The notes under the pieces: generated by a model
Database searches by the model: none
Told to the model about the DNA's origin: nothing
Seen by the model: only the letters and a program-made list of their open reading frames with translations
Assembly: GCA_016706685.1 (NCBI GenBank)
Contig: JADJJE010000050.1
Coordinates: 65,585-129,584, forward strand
From: Sandaracinaceae bacterium
GTDB lineage: Bacteria; Myxococcota_A; Polyangia; Polyangiales; Houyiibacteriaceae
Reading direction: 5' to 3'
DNA: 64,000 nucleotides
Program-made: the position numbers and the translations under genes
Shown here: positions 8,866 through 21,147 of the stretch, in pieces
Layout: every line of letters begins with the position of its first letter
How positions within the stretch are numbered: position 1 is the first letter of the stretch

Positions 8866-9450
8866 CTACTCGGTGGGAGCCTCTGCCGCTGGCGCCTCGG
8901 GCGCGGGGGCCGGAGCACCCGTGTCCGCGCGCGCGACGTTCACGTGGATGAGCGTGTGCACCTGGCTGCCGTACGAGCGGTGGGCGCCGTCGGCGAACTG
9001 GAGGCGCAGCGTGTGCGGGCCGGGCTCGAGCTGCAGGTCGGCCTCGGTCTGACCGAGACCGTAGTGGATGTGCTGCGCGTCGGCCGGCACCGCTGTGCCG
9101 CGCGGCACCGGGTCGCCATCGACGATGATGTGGTGGTGGCCACCGCCATCGGCGAGCGTGCCGGCGGGCATGACGGTGAGACCCTCGACGCCCATCTGGA
9201 CGTGGACCGTGACCTTGCCGTCGGAGATGGGCCCCACCACGGTGGCCCCGTCGCTGGGCGTCACGAAGAAGACGCGCGCGGTGTCGGGGATGACCGGCAT
9301 GGGCGCCGGGACACCCTCACCGTGGGCCGCGTGGGCTGCGGCCTCGTCGTTGGCGTTTCCGCAGCCCGCGACGAACGCGAGCAGCAAGAAGGCGCCGAGC
9401 GGGGCACGCAGGAGACGAGGGGACCGAGAGCGGAGAATCGAGAGGGACAC
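8866..9450 (-). CDS. DUF4399 domain lipoprotein
   Basis: A 194-residue lipoprotein. The N-terminal signal ends in LLAFVAGC (Cys about residue 30), followed by an Ala/His-rich linker. The body shows the DUF4399 pattern: VFFVTPSDGATV, then GGGHHHIIVDGDPVPRGTAVP, then AQHIHYGLGQTEADLQLEPG and PHTLRLQFADGAHRSYG. The strongly conserved His residues suggest metal binding, but the role of the family is not established. A Pro/Ala/Glu-rich tail closes the protein. It is separated by 71 bases from the kinase gene upstream on the same strand and may be co-transcribed with it. Confidence 0.82.
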   Translation of the reverse strand: MSLSILRSRSPRLLRAPLGAFLLLAFVAGCGNANDEAAAHAAHGEGVPAPMPVIPDTARVFFVTPSDGATVVGPISDGKVTVHVQMGVEGLTVMPAGTLADGGGHHHIIVDGDPVPRGTAVPADAQHIHYGLGQTEADLQLEPGPHTLRLQFADGAHRSYGSQVHTLIHVNVARADTGAPAPAPEAPAAEAPTE

Positions 9451-9521
9451 GGTGCGACTCCAGAGCGTCAGGGGGTTCGAAGTGCTCGGAGTATGACGCG
9501 TTTCGGCGCGCCGCGTTACGG

Positions 9522-10565
9522 TCAGGAGGCGTCGCGGCTGCGCTCGCCCGTGCTGCTGGCGTCGTCCAGCACCAGGCCCGTGATGGCGCCGGGTACGCCC
9601 GACCCACGCTGGTCGCCCAGGGCGTCGATGAGCGCGTACCGCATGGTGTCGCAGTCGGGGTAGCGCACGTTGCGATCGCGATGCAGCGCGCGGCTGACCA
9701 CCATGCCCAGCTCGGCCGGGACGTCGGGGCGCAGCTCGGAGACGAGCGGCGGTGGCTCCTCGATGATGCGCCGGAAGAGCGCGGCCACGTTCTTCGAGTC
9801 GCGCATGTCGTAGGGCGGCCGGCCCGTGAGCAGCTCGAAGAGCGTGCAGCCCACGGAGTAGACGTCGGAGCTGGGCCCCACGCGCTCGCCCATGATCTGC
9901 TCGGGCGACATGTACGGCGGCGTGCCGAGCGCCACGCCCGACGCGGTGACGCGGTCGTCTTCACCGAAGCGGCGCGACAAGCCGAAGTCCACCAGCTTGA
10001 CCATGACCTCGCCGCCCACACGGGCGACCATGATGTTGCCGGGCTTGATGTCGCGATGGACGATGCCAGCGTCGTGCACCGCCGCGAGCGCCGAGAGCAG
10101 GCCGATGGTGACGCCCACCGCGACGCGCACGTCCACGGGGCCACGCTCGATGAGGTGCGCCAGGGTCTGACCGGGCAAGAGCTCCATGACGACGAACGGA
10201 TGACCCACGGCGTCGAAGCCCATGTCGAACACGCGGACGATGTTGGGGTGGCTCACCGAGGCGAGCGCCTGGGCCTCGCGCAGGAAGCGCACGCGCTCCA
10301 CGGAGCCGGGCAGGAACTTGCGGTGCAGGATCTTCAGCGCGACGGCGCGCCCCGAGTGCAGCTCGGTGGCCCGGTAGACCACGCCCATCGCGCCGCGGCC
10401 GAGCTGCTCCGTGAGCGCGTAGCGATCGGGGCCACCGGCGGGCGGGGGCTCGGAGCTGGCGGCGGGCGGGTACGACGACCGCAGACCGCATGCACATGAG
10501 CCGCCGCGGGTGTCGCGCTCGGCGCCGCAGGCTTGGCAAACTACAAGGGTGGGACGGTCAGTCAT
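9522..10565 (-). CDS. Eukaryotic-type Ser/Thr protein kinase with N-terminal zinc ribbon
   Basis: A 347-residue Hanks-type kinase. Residues 10-26 form a CxxC...CxC zinc-ribbon-like segment, followed by a Ser/Pro-rich linker. The kinase domain spans about 49-310 with the glycine loop LGRGAMGVVY, VALKIL (Lys78), the catalytic loop VHRDIKPGN, DFG in LVDFGLSRR and the activation-segment end GTPPYMSPEQ. No transmembrane or extracellular sensor domain follows, unlike PknB-type kinases, so it is probably cytosolic. I take the ATG at 10565 (MTDRPTL) over an upstream start. An AT-rich stretch near 10620-10680 is the likely promoter area. Substrates are unknown. Confidence 0.93.
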   Translation of the reverse strand: MTDRPTLVVCQACGAERDTRGGSCACGLRSSYPPAASSEPPPAGGPDRYALTEQLGRGAMGVVYRATELHSGRAVALKILHRKFLPGSVERVRFLREAQALASVSHPNIVRVFDMGFDAVGHPFVVMELLPGQTLAHLIERGPVDVRVAVGVTIGLLSALAAVHDAGIVHRDIKPGNIMVARVGGEVMVKLVDFGLSRRFGEDDRVTASGVALGTPPYMSPEQIMGERVGPSSDVYSVGCTLFELLTGRPPYDMRDSKNVAALFRRIIEEPPPLVSELRPDVPAELGMVVSRALHRDRNVRYPDCDTMRYALIDALGDQRGSGVPGAITGLVLDDASSTGERSRDAS

Positions 10566-10742
10566 CGGTTGGCATCGAGTGCCTAAGCAAGGACCAGGCC
10601 ATCCCATCTGGGGACACTCAGGTCAAGTTTCGTCACGGAATCTCAACAGAAAAACCGTATACACGGGGTCGCCGATAACATGACCAGCGCCGCAGGCTTT
10701 CACGAAGCGAGGCCTCCATCCCAATCTTGCGACGGGCGTAGC

Positions 10743-13629
<2,887 letters not shown>

Positions 13630-13636
13630 GACGGGC

Positions 13637-15637
13637 TCACGCCGCCTCCTTGCGCGTGGCCCAGGCCACCTCGAGCGCGCACACCAACAGGAGGGCGAGC
13701 GCGAAGAACGGGTAGAGCGCGCTGTCCACGGCCACGGTGTCGGGGCGGCTGGCGCTCGTGCCTTCGGGGGCGGCACCGTGGCTCTCGGCGGGGCCGCCGA
13801 CGCGCGCACGCTGCCGCAGGTCGCTGGCCTCGGCGCGCAGCACGTGGCGCAGGCCCACCTGGGCGTGGTCGCCCAACCGCACCACGAACGCCCCCGACAC
13901 CGGCGGCACGGGCACCAGGGCCACGCCGGCGTGCGACGTGGCCTCGAGCGTGCGCCCCTCTGGGGTGAGCACCGAAACCGGCTCGCCGTCGCGCGCCACG
14001 ACGCGCAGCGCCTCGCCCACCTCGCCCGTGGCGATGCCGCCCGCGGCCCGCTGCGTGCGCGCCTGTTCCAGCAGGTTGCGGAAGAAGATGACGAAGCCCG
14101 GCGTGCGCGCCCACGGGCCGCGGTCGGTGTCCGCGGACACGATGGTGATGTCGCCGTCCACGCGTGGCAGCACGCCGATGGCCACGCCGCGCGCCGTGCT
14201 GACCAGCGCGCGCACGTCGCTGCCCAGCGGCCGCACGTCGGCCAGCTCGATGTCCGCGAGCGTCACGAAGCGCAGCAGCGGGTCGTCCTCCTGCCAGCGT
14301 GTCACCAGGGCGGACTCCACGCGCGGTCCGAGGGGCGCCCCGAAGACCGCGTCGCCGCTGGGGCGCACTACCAGCGTGGCGCCACCAGGCGGCTCCGCGG
14401 GCAGCTCGCCGCCGTAGACCACCAGGCCGTCGAGGTGCGGCGCATCGGCGCCCTGCGCAGCGAGCCGCGCGAGGGTGGTGCGGAACAGCTCCACGTTCTC
14501 GTCGGTCTCGAGCACGCGCGACACCGAGCTGGGCACGTCGCCCACCATGAACACCGGCAGCCGCTGGCGACCCGGGCTGGGCAGCACCACCAGGTCGTCC
14601 GCGGCGAGCGCGTCTCGTGCTTGGCCTCCGGCGGTGGTGCCCGCGTCGCCGTCTGCCGCCGAGAGGCGCAGCAGCACGAAGGGCGCGCGGCCCGCGGCGT
14701 CGGGCGGGAGGTTGGCGCGCAGCACCAGCTGGGTTGGGCTGTCGGGCGCGACCACCACGCGCTGCGACGCCAAGAGGGGCAACGCTTCGAGCCCGTGGCC
14801 GCTGGTGAGGTCCGCCTCGTAGAGCGCCGATGCGGTGACGTACAGCTCGCGCGGCGCGTCGCCGTAGTGTGCCACGCTGGCGAAGACCTCCACCCGGTCG
14901 GGCTCGTCCGAGCTCGGGTCGGGGCGCGCGTCGGCCGCCACGAAGCCGCTGTTCTCGCGGCGCTCGCTCCCGTCGGTGGCGACCATCGCTGGCGCGCGGA
15001 GCGGCACCGGCAAGCCGCGACCGTCGAAGTCCACGTCACGCGCCAGGTCGGAGAGCAGCACGATCTCGCTGCCCGCCGGCGCACCCACCAGGCGCTCGGC
15101 GGCGAGGTCGATGGCGGAGGCCAGATCCGCCACGGGGCACGTCACGGCCAGCGCGTCTGCCGCGCGCGTGAGCGTGGCGCGGTCGGCCGTGAGCGGCGAG
15201 AGCAGCGCGGGAGAGGTGCCCGCCGCCACCACCAGCACGCGCGCGCCGGTGGGCAGGCTGCCCGCGCGCTGCAGCAGGTAACGGCGCGCGCGCTCGATGG
15301 GCGCCTGCCGCGCGCCCTGCCCATCTGGCGGCGCGCCCATGCTGAGCGACGTGTCCACCACGATGGCCAGCTGGGCGCCTTCGGGCAGCCGCGCCGCCCC
15401 CGAAGGGCGCGCGAGCGCGAGCGCGCCGAGGATGATGATGAGCGCCTGCAGCAAGAGTGAGAGGTGCGGCACCAGCCGGCGGAACGGGCTCTCCGCGCGC
15501 AGGTCGCGCAGCGCGGACTCCCACAGCAGCGTGGAGCCAACGCGCCTGCGCTCACGGCGGCGACGCAAGATGTAGAGCACCACCAGGGGCACCAGCAGCC
15601 CGAGCCAGGCCAGCTGGAGCGGCGCCGTGAAGCTCAC
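13637..15637 (-). CDS. BatA-like VWA membrane protein
   Basis: A 666-residue protein with a BatA N-terminus: two helices (LQLAWLGLLVPLVVLYILRR and LLQALIIILGALALARP) around a basic loop. A VWA domain follows with the MIDAS DTSLSM near residue 95, in an otherwise shortened domain, then long beta-rich periplasmic sequence. A C-terminal helix (ALYPFFALALLLVCALEV) ends before a basic tail. Its ATG overlaps the DUF58 stop by ATGA, and its stop is 7 bases before the next VWA gene. Together with MoxR and DUF58 this matches the known Bat-type gene neighbourhoods in which VWA proteins form envelope complexes with MoxR ATPases. The precise role is unknown. Confidence 0.85.
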   Translation of the reverse strand: MSFTAPLQLAWLGLLVPLVVLYILRRRRERRRVGSTLLWESALRDLRAESPFRRLVPHLSLLLQALIIILGALALARPSGAARLPEGAQLAIVVDTSLSMGAPPDGQGARQAPIERARRYLLQRAGSLPTGARVLVVAAGTSPALLSPLTADRATLTRAADALAVTCPVADLASAIDLAAERLVGAPAGSEIVLLSDLARDVDFDGRGLPVPLRAPAMVATDGSERRENSGFVAADARPDPSSDEPDRVEVFASVAHYGDAPRELYVTASALYEADLTSGHGLEALPLLASQRVVVAPDSPTQLVLRANLPPDAAGRAPFVLLRLSAADGDAGTTAGGQARDALAADDLVVLPSPGRQRLPVFMVGDVPSSVSRVLETDENVELFRTTLARLAAQGADAPHLDGLVVYGGELPAEPPGGATLVVRPSGDAVFGAPLGPRVESALVTRWQEDDPLLRFVTLADIELADVRPLGSDVRALVSTARGVAIGVLPRVDGDITIVSADTDRGPWARTPGFVIFFRNLLEQARTQRAAGGIATGEVGEALRVVARDGEPVSVLTPEGRTLEATSHAGVALVPVPPVSGAFVVRLGDHAQVGLRHVLRAEASDLRQRARVGGPAESHGAAPEGTSASRPDTVAVDSALYPFFALALLLVCALEVAWATRKEAA

Positions 15638-16512
15638 GGGGCGCTCCTCAAGTAGCGCAGGAGCGCGTCTTCGAAGTGCTCGTCGGGCACCAGCACGTAG
15701 CGCACGCCACGCTTGCGGCAGTAGTCGCGCGCCCCCGCGAGGAAGGCGTCCATGCGGCCGCGGTAGGCACGCAGCGCGCGCGCGTCCAGCGTGACGTTGA
15801 CCTCCGCGTCGCTCTCGGCGTCCACCAGCGTGAGGTCACCGCCCAGCGTTGGGTCCAGCTCCTCGCGGTCCAGCACGTGGAACACCACCACCTCGAAGCG
15901 CGCGGCCAGCAGGCGGTCGATGGGGCGCTGGTAGCCGCCACGGTCCAGGAGGTCGCTCAGCAGCACCACCAGCCCAGGGCGCGGGCGCCGCGCGAGGAAG
16001 CTCTCCACCGCGCGGCTCAGGTCGGTCTCACCGGAGGGCTCGAGGGCCACCAGGTAGCGCATGAGCGCGCCCACCTTGGCGCGGCCCCGCATGGCCTCGA
16101 GCGGCCGGCCGAGCGACCCCGCGTAGGGCTGCACCGCCACGCGCTCGCTGCCCAGCAGGCCCAGGTAGCCGAGCGACGCGGCCACCCGGCGGGCCACCTC
16201 CAGCTTGGACGGCGTCCCCACCGAGAGCGACGCCGAGGTGTCCAACAGGAGGTAGACGTTGACGTCCTCCTCGGCCGCGTAGAGCCGCAGCACCAGCTCC
16301 TCGAGGCGCGCGTAGGCGTTCCAGTCGATGCGCCGGATGTCGTCGCCCGGCGCATAGGGCCGGTGGTCGGCGAACTCCACCGAGGACCCACGCCGCACGG
16401 AGACGCGGCTGCCACCGGCGCTGCCCGCGTAGCGCCGCCCCACCAGCAGGCGCAGCTTCCCGAGGCGCGCCAGGAACGCGGGGTCCAAGAGCGCGCTCTC
16501 GGGCTCGCTCAC
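15634..16512 (-). CDS. DUF58 domain protein
   Basis: A 292-residue cytosolic protein of the DUF58 family, a VWA-related fold almost always encoded next to MoxR ATPases. The signature lies at about 43-70: RRGSSVEFADHRPYAPGDD followed by IRRIDWNAYAR. A degenerate MIDAS-like LLLDTSASLS follows at about 90, and VVLLSDLLDRGGY near 200. I take the GTG at 16512 because it overlaps the permease stop as GTGA. Known partners are MoxR and BatA/BatB-type VWA proteins, all present in this operon. Confidence 0.92.
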   Translation of the reverse strand: MSEPESALLDPAFLARLGKLRLLVGRRYAGSAGGSRVSVRRGSSVEFADHRPYAPGDDIRRIDWNAYARLEELVLRLYAAEEDVNVYLLLDTSASLSVGTPSKLEVARRVAASLGYLGLLGSERVAVQPYAGSLGRPLEAMRGRAKVGALMRYLVALEPSGETDLSRAVESFLARRPRPGLVVLLSDLLDRGGYQRPIDRLLAARFEVVVFHVLDREELDPTLGGDLTLVDAESDAEVNVTLDARALRAYRGRMDAFLAGARDYCRKRGVRYVLVPDEHFEDALLRYLRSAP

Positions 16513-18182
16513 GTGGCGTCACCTTCCGCGGGGACCTCCGCAGTCTCGGCGGGCTCGAGGGCCGCGGTGACGGGCGCGGCCGGCGGCGCGGGGGCTGCCT
16601 CACCCACCCGCTTCAGCAGCGCGGCCCGGGACTCGTCCACCTGCGTGATGATGGCGCGGATGCGCCGCGACGCGTTGGCGTAGAGCACCAGGCCGAGCAC
16701 GCTGTAGAACACGCCGAACGGCAGCACCATCCACACGTCGTTGAAGTGCCGCTCGGCCACCATCACCACGCCAGCCAGCGGGGCGATGGGCGACAGCGAG
16801 AGCACCAGCGGGAGGTTGCGGTCCAGGTCGTCGAGCGCGCGCGCGTCCAGGATGAGCGCGGTCATGCTGGGCAGCACCACCAGCGCGGCCACGGTGCCGA
16901 ACAGCACGGCGCGCGCGGCCACGCCGCTGCGGGTGCGGATGCGCACCAGCGTGCCCAGGCTGACCAGGAACACCCCGAACGCCAGCATGGCCAGGCCGAC
17001 CAGCAGGAAGCCCAGCACCTCGTCGGGGCTGCCGCCGTGCACCAGGGTGTCGGTGATCGCGAAGGCCGCCAGCATGAGCAGCATGAAGCCGGTCATGAAC
17101 CAGACGCTGAAGCGCATGGTGGGCCTTGCCCCGGCGCCGAACACGCTGCGCACCGTGCGGCGCAGCAGGCCGCCCTGCTCGCGCAGCATGCGCGGCGGCA
17201 GCGGCGGCTCGTTCACGAACACGTTCGCGTACAGGTAGAGCGTGCAGAAGAACATGCCCAGGATGACGGCGAACACCTCGGGGGCAGCCGTGCTGTTGCT
17301 GAGCGCAGTGGCCACGCACGTGAGCGCCACGGGCCCCACCACCGAGCCGAGCGCCCACACCTTGAGCGGCGTCCCGCGGTCCTCGGCGGCGGGCCGCACG
17401 CCCGCGATGGCGGCGGCGAGGCAGAACCATACGGTGGTGCCGATGAGGTAGAGCGGCAGGATGCCCACGGCGAAGAGCGTGTCCAGCGACGTGAATCGCT
17501 CCACCAGCGCCTCGGCGAACCAGAAGGGGCCCACCTGCGTGAGCTCCCAGTCGTGCTGCATCTCGGCGCCGAAGACGGTGAAGAAGATGGACCCGAAGAA
17601 CACCAGCACGGGCCAGGTGGCGATGGACACCAAGATGGCCAGGCGCGAGGTGGGCACGTGCGCGGAGACCGCCACACCAAAGGCCACCGCGGGCAGCAGC
17701 GCCACCAGCACGCCACCGAACGCCACCAGCACGTACGAGGGGGCCACGCCGCCGAACAGGAACACCACGCCCGCGATGGGCGCGAGCGCGATGAGCACGA
17801 GCGCGAGCGAGGCATAGGCCGCCGCGAACTTGCCCAGCACGATGCGCGCCGCGTCCATGCCGGTGAGCAGCAGCGACTCGTAGGTGGCGGCCTCGCGCTC
17901 GCTGGTGATGGTGGTGGCCCCGTAGACCGGGCCCACGATGCTGAGCACGCCGAGGGCCAGCGAGAAGAACACCTGGAAGATGACGCGACCGGCGTTGGCG
18001 GGCGAGATGCTCCCGTCCACCACGGTGGCGCCGATCAACAGCACCATGGCGCTGATGGCGAAGGTGCTCAGGTACAGGAAGCGGATGTAGAGCTTGGTGC
18101 GGAAGATGCCGCGCAGCTCCTTCACCAGGATGGGGTTCGGGTCGTCGAAGGCAGCCCGCACGCGCTCGCCGAGTCGCTTCAT
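16509..18182 (-). CDS. ABC-2 type transporter permease
   Basis: A 557-residue integral membrane protein with about 12 hydrophobic segments. It opens with a cytosolic stretch (MKRLGERVRAAFDDPNPILV) with KEL and the ABC-2 hallmark SEREAATYESLLLTGMDA near residue 90, which contacts the ATPase. A long soluble C-terminal tail is Ala/Pro/Glu-rich. The ATG at 18182 overlaps the stop of the ABC ATPase gene (ATGA), so the two are coupled and form one transporter. Length is about twice a simple ABC-2 subunit, as if two six-helix halves were fused. Substrate unknown; the operon context suggests export or assembly of an envelope component. Confidence 0.88.
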   Translation of the reverse strand: MKRLGERVRAAFDDPNPILVKELRGIFRTKLYIRFLYLSTFAISAMVLLIGATVVDGSISPANAGRVIFQVFFSLALGVLSIVGPVYGATTITSEREAATYESLLLTGMDAARIVLGKFAAAYASLALVLIALAPIAGVVFLFGGVAPSYVLVAFGGVLVALLPAVAFGVAVSAHVPTSRLAILVSIATWPVLVFFGSIFFTVFGAEMQHDWELTQVGPFWFAEALVERFTSLDTLFAVGILPLYLIGTTVWFCLAAAIAGVRPAAEDRGTPLKVWALGSVVGPVALTCVATALSNSTAAPEVFAVILGMFFCTLYLYANVFVNEPPLPPRMLREQGGLLRRTVRSVFGAGARPTMRFSVWFMTGFMLLMLAAFAITDTLVHGGSPDEVLGFLLVGLAMLAFGVFLVSLGTLVRIRTRSGVAARAVLFGTVAALVVLPSMTALILDARALDDLDRNLPLVLSLSPIAPLAGVVMVAERHFNDVWMVLPFGVFYSVLGLVLYANASRRIRAIITQVDESRAALLKRVGEAAPAPPAAPVTAALEPAETAEVPAEGDAT

Positions 18183-19135
18183 TGCAGCTCCCCCCGGGTG
18201 ACTTCGAGGAAGAGCTGCTCGAGGTCGTCGCGCTCGGGCTCCACGCGCACCACGCGCAGGCCCGCGCCCACGGCGGCGTCCACCACGTCGGCCACCACCC
18301 CTTCGTCGCCCAGGTAGGCCACGCGCATGTCGCCGTCCGGGCTGCGGTCGATGGCGCTCACGCCCGGCACCGCGCGCAGCACGTTGGCCACCTCGGGGTC
18401 GAGCGCCGCGCCGCTGCGCAGGAAGCGCATGCGCAACACGCGCTGGGGCTGGGCTTGCCGGTCGAGCGACGCCACCGCGCCGATGGGCCCGGCGGCCCGT
18501 ACGCGGCCGGCTTCGAGCACCACCACCGAAGTCACCATGTCGCTCAGCTCGGTGAGGATGTGGCTGGACAGGATGACCGTCTTGCCCATGGTGCGCAGCT
18601 GCGCGATGAGGTCCCGCATCTCGATGCGCGCGCGCGGGTCGAGGCCGTTGGCCGGCTCGTCGAAGATGAGCACCTTCGGGTCGTTCAGCAGCGTGCGCGC
18701 GATGCACAGCCGCTGCTTCATGCCCTTGCTCAGGCTGGACACCATGCGGTCGCGCAGCTTCCCGAGGTCGGTCAGCTCCATGACGGCGTCCATGGTGCGC
18801 GTGCGGGCGTCGCGCGGCAGCCCATAGGCCGAGGCGAAGAACTCGAGGTACTCGCTGACGGTGGTGCGCTCGTACACACCGAAGCCGTCGGGCATGAAGC
18901 CGATCTTGCGGCGCACCGCGGCCGGGTCGTCCAGCACGTCCACGCCGTCGATCACGACGCGCCCGTAGTGCGGCTCGAGCAGCGTGGCCAGCATGCGCAA
19001 GGTGGTGGTCTTGCCGGCTCCGTTGGGGCCGATGAAGCCCATGACCTCGTTGGCGCCCACGCTGAACGACACGTCGTTCAAGACCTGCAGCTTGCCGAAG
19101 AAGTGCGAGACGTGCTCCACGCGGACGATGCTCAT
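18179..19135 (-). CDS. ABC transporter ATP-binding protein
   Basis: A 318-residue ATPase of the ABC-2/CcmA-GldA type. It shows Walker A GPNGAGKTTT near residue 37, a Q-loop region around GFMPDGFGVYE, signature LSKGMKQRL, Walker B KVLIFDEPANGLDPRA and the H-loop SSHILTELSD. The C-terminal 90 residues form the extra domain usual in this class. The ATG at 19135 overlaps the upstream stop by ATGA and its own stop overlaps the permease start. It energises the permease encoded next. The linkage with VWA/MoxR genes recalls the gliding-motility-type GldA/F/G neighbourhoods, but homology to these is not shown. Confidence 0.93.
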   Translation of the reverse strand: MSIVRVEHVSHFFGKLQVLNDVSFSVGANEVMGFIGPNGAGKTTTLRMLATLLEPHYGRVVIDGVDVLDDPAAVRRKIGFMPDGFGVYERTTVSEYLEFFASAYGLPRDARTRTMDAVMELTDLGKLRDRMVSSLSKGMKQRLCIARTLLNDPKVLIFDEPANGLDPRARIEMRDLIAQLRTMGKTVILSSHILTELSDMVTSVVVLEAGRVRAAGPIGAVASLDRQAQPQRVLRMRFLRSGAALDPEVANVLRAVPGVSAIDRSPDGDMRVAYLGDEGVVADVVDAAVGAGLRVVRVEPERDDLEQLFLEVTRGELQ

Positions 19136-21147
19136 GGGGTCACCTGCCCTTCGGTGGGTGGCGCGACGACCTCGGGCAACGGCTGCGGGATGCCGAGGGG
19201 TAGGTTCGCGTTGCGTCGCGCTGCCACGAACACGAAGCGCCGCTCCCACTCGAGCTCGAAGCCGTCGGAGCTCGCCCCGTCGCCGTTGCCTTCCACGCGA
19301 GCCCAGACGCCCTCGCGCGAGGCATCGGCGCGCATGACCGACATGGCGGCGCGCAGCGCCAGCGTGGCATCCACCGGCATGCCCATGGCCAGCGCCGTGG
19401 CCTCCACCTCGGGTGAGCTGCCACGCCCCATGCGCAGCTCCCACTCGGGCAGCATGGCCAGCACGCTGGTGGGCTGCGCGCGCTGCTCTCCGGGGGCCAA
19501 GTCACCCAGCACGTACACGTCGCCCGCCGCGCTCACGTAGATGGCTCCCATCAGGCGCTGACGCCCGGCGTTGACCACCGTGACCTGGGTGAGGCTGTCG
19601 TGGCGAATGTCCACGCGCAGCGCGCCGCCCGTGTCCAGCAGCGACTGCTCCTGCGTGACGATGGTCTCCCACAAGCCACCGCGCAGCCCCGTGAGCGCCA
19701 GGCCTCCCTGCTGCACCTCGGCCACCACGCCGCGGCCAGCGCTGTCCGGCTCGAGCAGCATGGCGCGCACGCCGGCCTCCGGGACCGCGTCGAAGGTGCG
19801 CGGCCGCGTGAGGTAGTAGCTCACGTAGCGCGTCCGAACGCCGCGCGTGTCGCCGCTCGGCAGCTCCAGCACGTCGATGACGCGCGCGCGCATGCTCACG
19901 CCCTTGCTGAGGTAGGCCGCGCTGGCCATCAGCAGCAGGCACCCGAGCGCGATGAGCGGCGTGGTGAGCAGCGCCACGGTGGGGCGCCCCTGACGCTCCA
20001 CGTAGCGAAAGTTGAGAGGGCCCACGGCCAGCACGTAGAGCAGCAGCAAGATGGCCACGATGCCGAGCGCCGGACGGAACGACTCGTTGGGGTCCAGCGC
20101 CGTGCGCAGCGACGCGGGGTCCTCGGGCACTCCGCCGAGCGCGTGCTGAGCCCGCATGGTACGCGCGTGGTGCTGCAGAAGCGCCCGCAGCAGGTCCTGC
20201 GTGGCGCTGGGGTCGGCGTCGGCGGCGTTCGCGTCCCAGCCCAGGAGGAACGCGGTCCCGAAGCCGAGCGGGCGCGACACACCAAACGGTTCGATCTGGA
20301 TGCTGGTGTCGCCCGTGGTGTGAAAGCGCCGCGCGCGTTGCCACGAGTTCTGTGTGAGCCCCGCGAGCACCTCCAGCTCATCGAGCGCGGTGCAGGTCAC
20401 CTGCCCCAGCAGCTCGCGCACGATGGGCGCGTCGCAGTCTTCCGGGCGCCGCGGCACTAGCACCACGCGGCCCCCCGCCTGGATGTGTCCCACCAGCGCA
20501 CGCCGCGCCGCGCCCTCCAGCTTCTCGGCGTCGGCCACGGCCGCGAACACCATCGGGTAGTTGGACCACCCCGCCACGTCGTCGGGCACCAGCGGGTCGC
20601 CGCTCTCCGGCGCGAACGATGTCTCGGCCAGGATGAGGTCGCCGCCGTAGAGCGCGGGACTGCCGAGGGTGCCGCTGGACACGGCAAAGAGGTGGCCGCG
20701 CATGCGCGGCGGGTTGGCCAGCACCACCAGGCCCACGCCGCTCCGCATGGTGAGCGCCACGCTCGCGCGCTGCAGCGGGATGCCGGCAGGGGCATACGTC
20801 AGGACGACGCGCTCGGCGGCGGGGCCCACCTGCAGCGACACCCGCACGTCTCGCTGCTGACGCGCTGGCACGTCCACGCGCACGCGCTGTGGCAGGTCGC
20901 GGTCGCGCCAGCCCTCGGGCTGGATCAGCAGCTCGCCGCTGAGGTCCCGGCCCGTGTGGTTGGTGAGCGACACGCGCAGCGCGATGGTCCCCGCCGTGCC
21001 CATGGACTCCGACGCGAACAGCGGCGCCGCCTCCAGCGTGACCTCGCTGCGCGGCGGAGCGGCATTCCCGTCCGGCGGCTGGGCGAGCGCCAGCGCGGGG
21101 CTCAGCATCAGGCACAGCGAAAGGAGCGCGAGCGGGCGACCCCTCAT
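19132..21147 (-). CDS. Large secreted/membrane protein with C-terminal helices, GldG/DUF4350-like context
   Basis: A 671-residue protein starting MRGRPLALLSLCLMLSPALALAQ in two adjoining segments, a clear signal peptide with an Ala-Leu-Ala cleavage site. The periplasmic part starts with beta-sandwich-like sequence (SEVTLEAAPLFASES) and continues into a Rossmann-like region (GLVVLANPPRM, YPMVFAAVADAEKLEG, AGGRVVLVPRRP) that could be a degenerate amidotransferase-like fold. Two helices follow near residues 350-420 (IVAILLLLYVLAVGPLNF; LLTTPLIALGCLLLMASAAY), then more beta-rich sequence. It lies between MoxR and the ABC ATPase with ATGA overlaps on both sides. Function unknown; a periplasmic partner of the ABC/VWA complex is inferred. 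Confidence 0.75.
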   Translation of the reverse strand: MRGRPLALLSLCLMLSPALALAQPPDGNAAPPRSEVTLEAAPLFASESMGTAGTIALRVSLTNHTGRDLSGELLIQPEGWRDRDLPQRVRVDVPARQQRDVRVSLQVGPAAERVVLTYAPAGIPLQRASVALTMRSGVGLVVLANPPRMRGHLFAVSSGTLGSPALYGGDLILAETSFAPESGDPLVPDDVAGWSNYPMVFAAVADAEKLEGAARRALVGHIQAGGRVVLVPRRPEDCDAPIVRELLGQVTCTALDELEVLAGLTQNSWQRARRFHTTGDTSIQIEPFGVSRPLGFGTAFLLGWDANAADADPSATQDLLRALLQHHARTMRAQHALGGVPEDPASLRTALDPNESFRPALGIVAILLLLYVLAVGPLNFRYVERQGRPTVALLTTPLIALGCLLLMASAAYLSKGVSMRARVIDVLELPSGDTRGVRTRYVSYYLTRPRTFDAVPEAGVRAMLLEPDSAGRGVVAEVQQGGLALTGLRGGLWETIVTQEQSLLDTGGALRVDIRHDSLTQVTVVNAGRQRLMGAIYVSAAGDVYVLGDLAPGEQRAQPTSVLAMLPEWELRMGRGSSPEVEATALAMGMPVDATLALRAAMSVMRADASREGVWARVEGNGDGASSDGFELEWERRFVFVAARRNANLPLGIPQPLPEVVAPPTEGQVTP

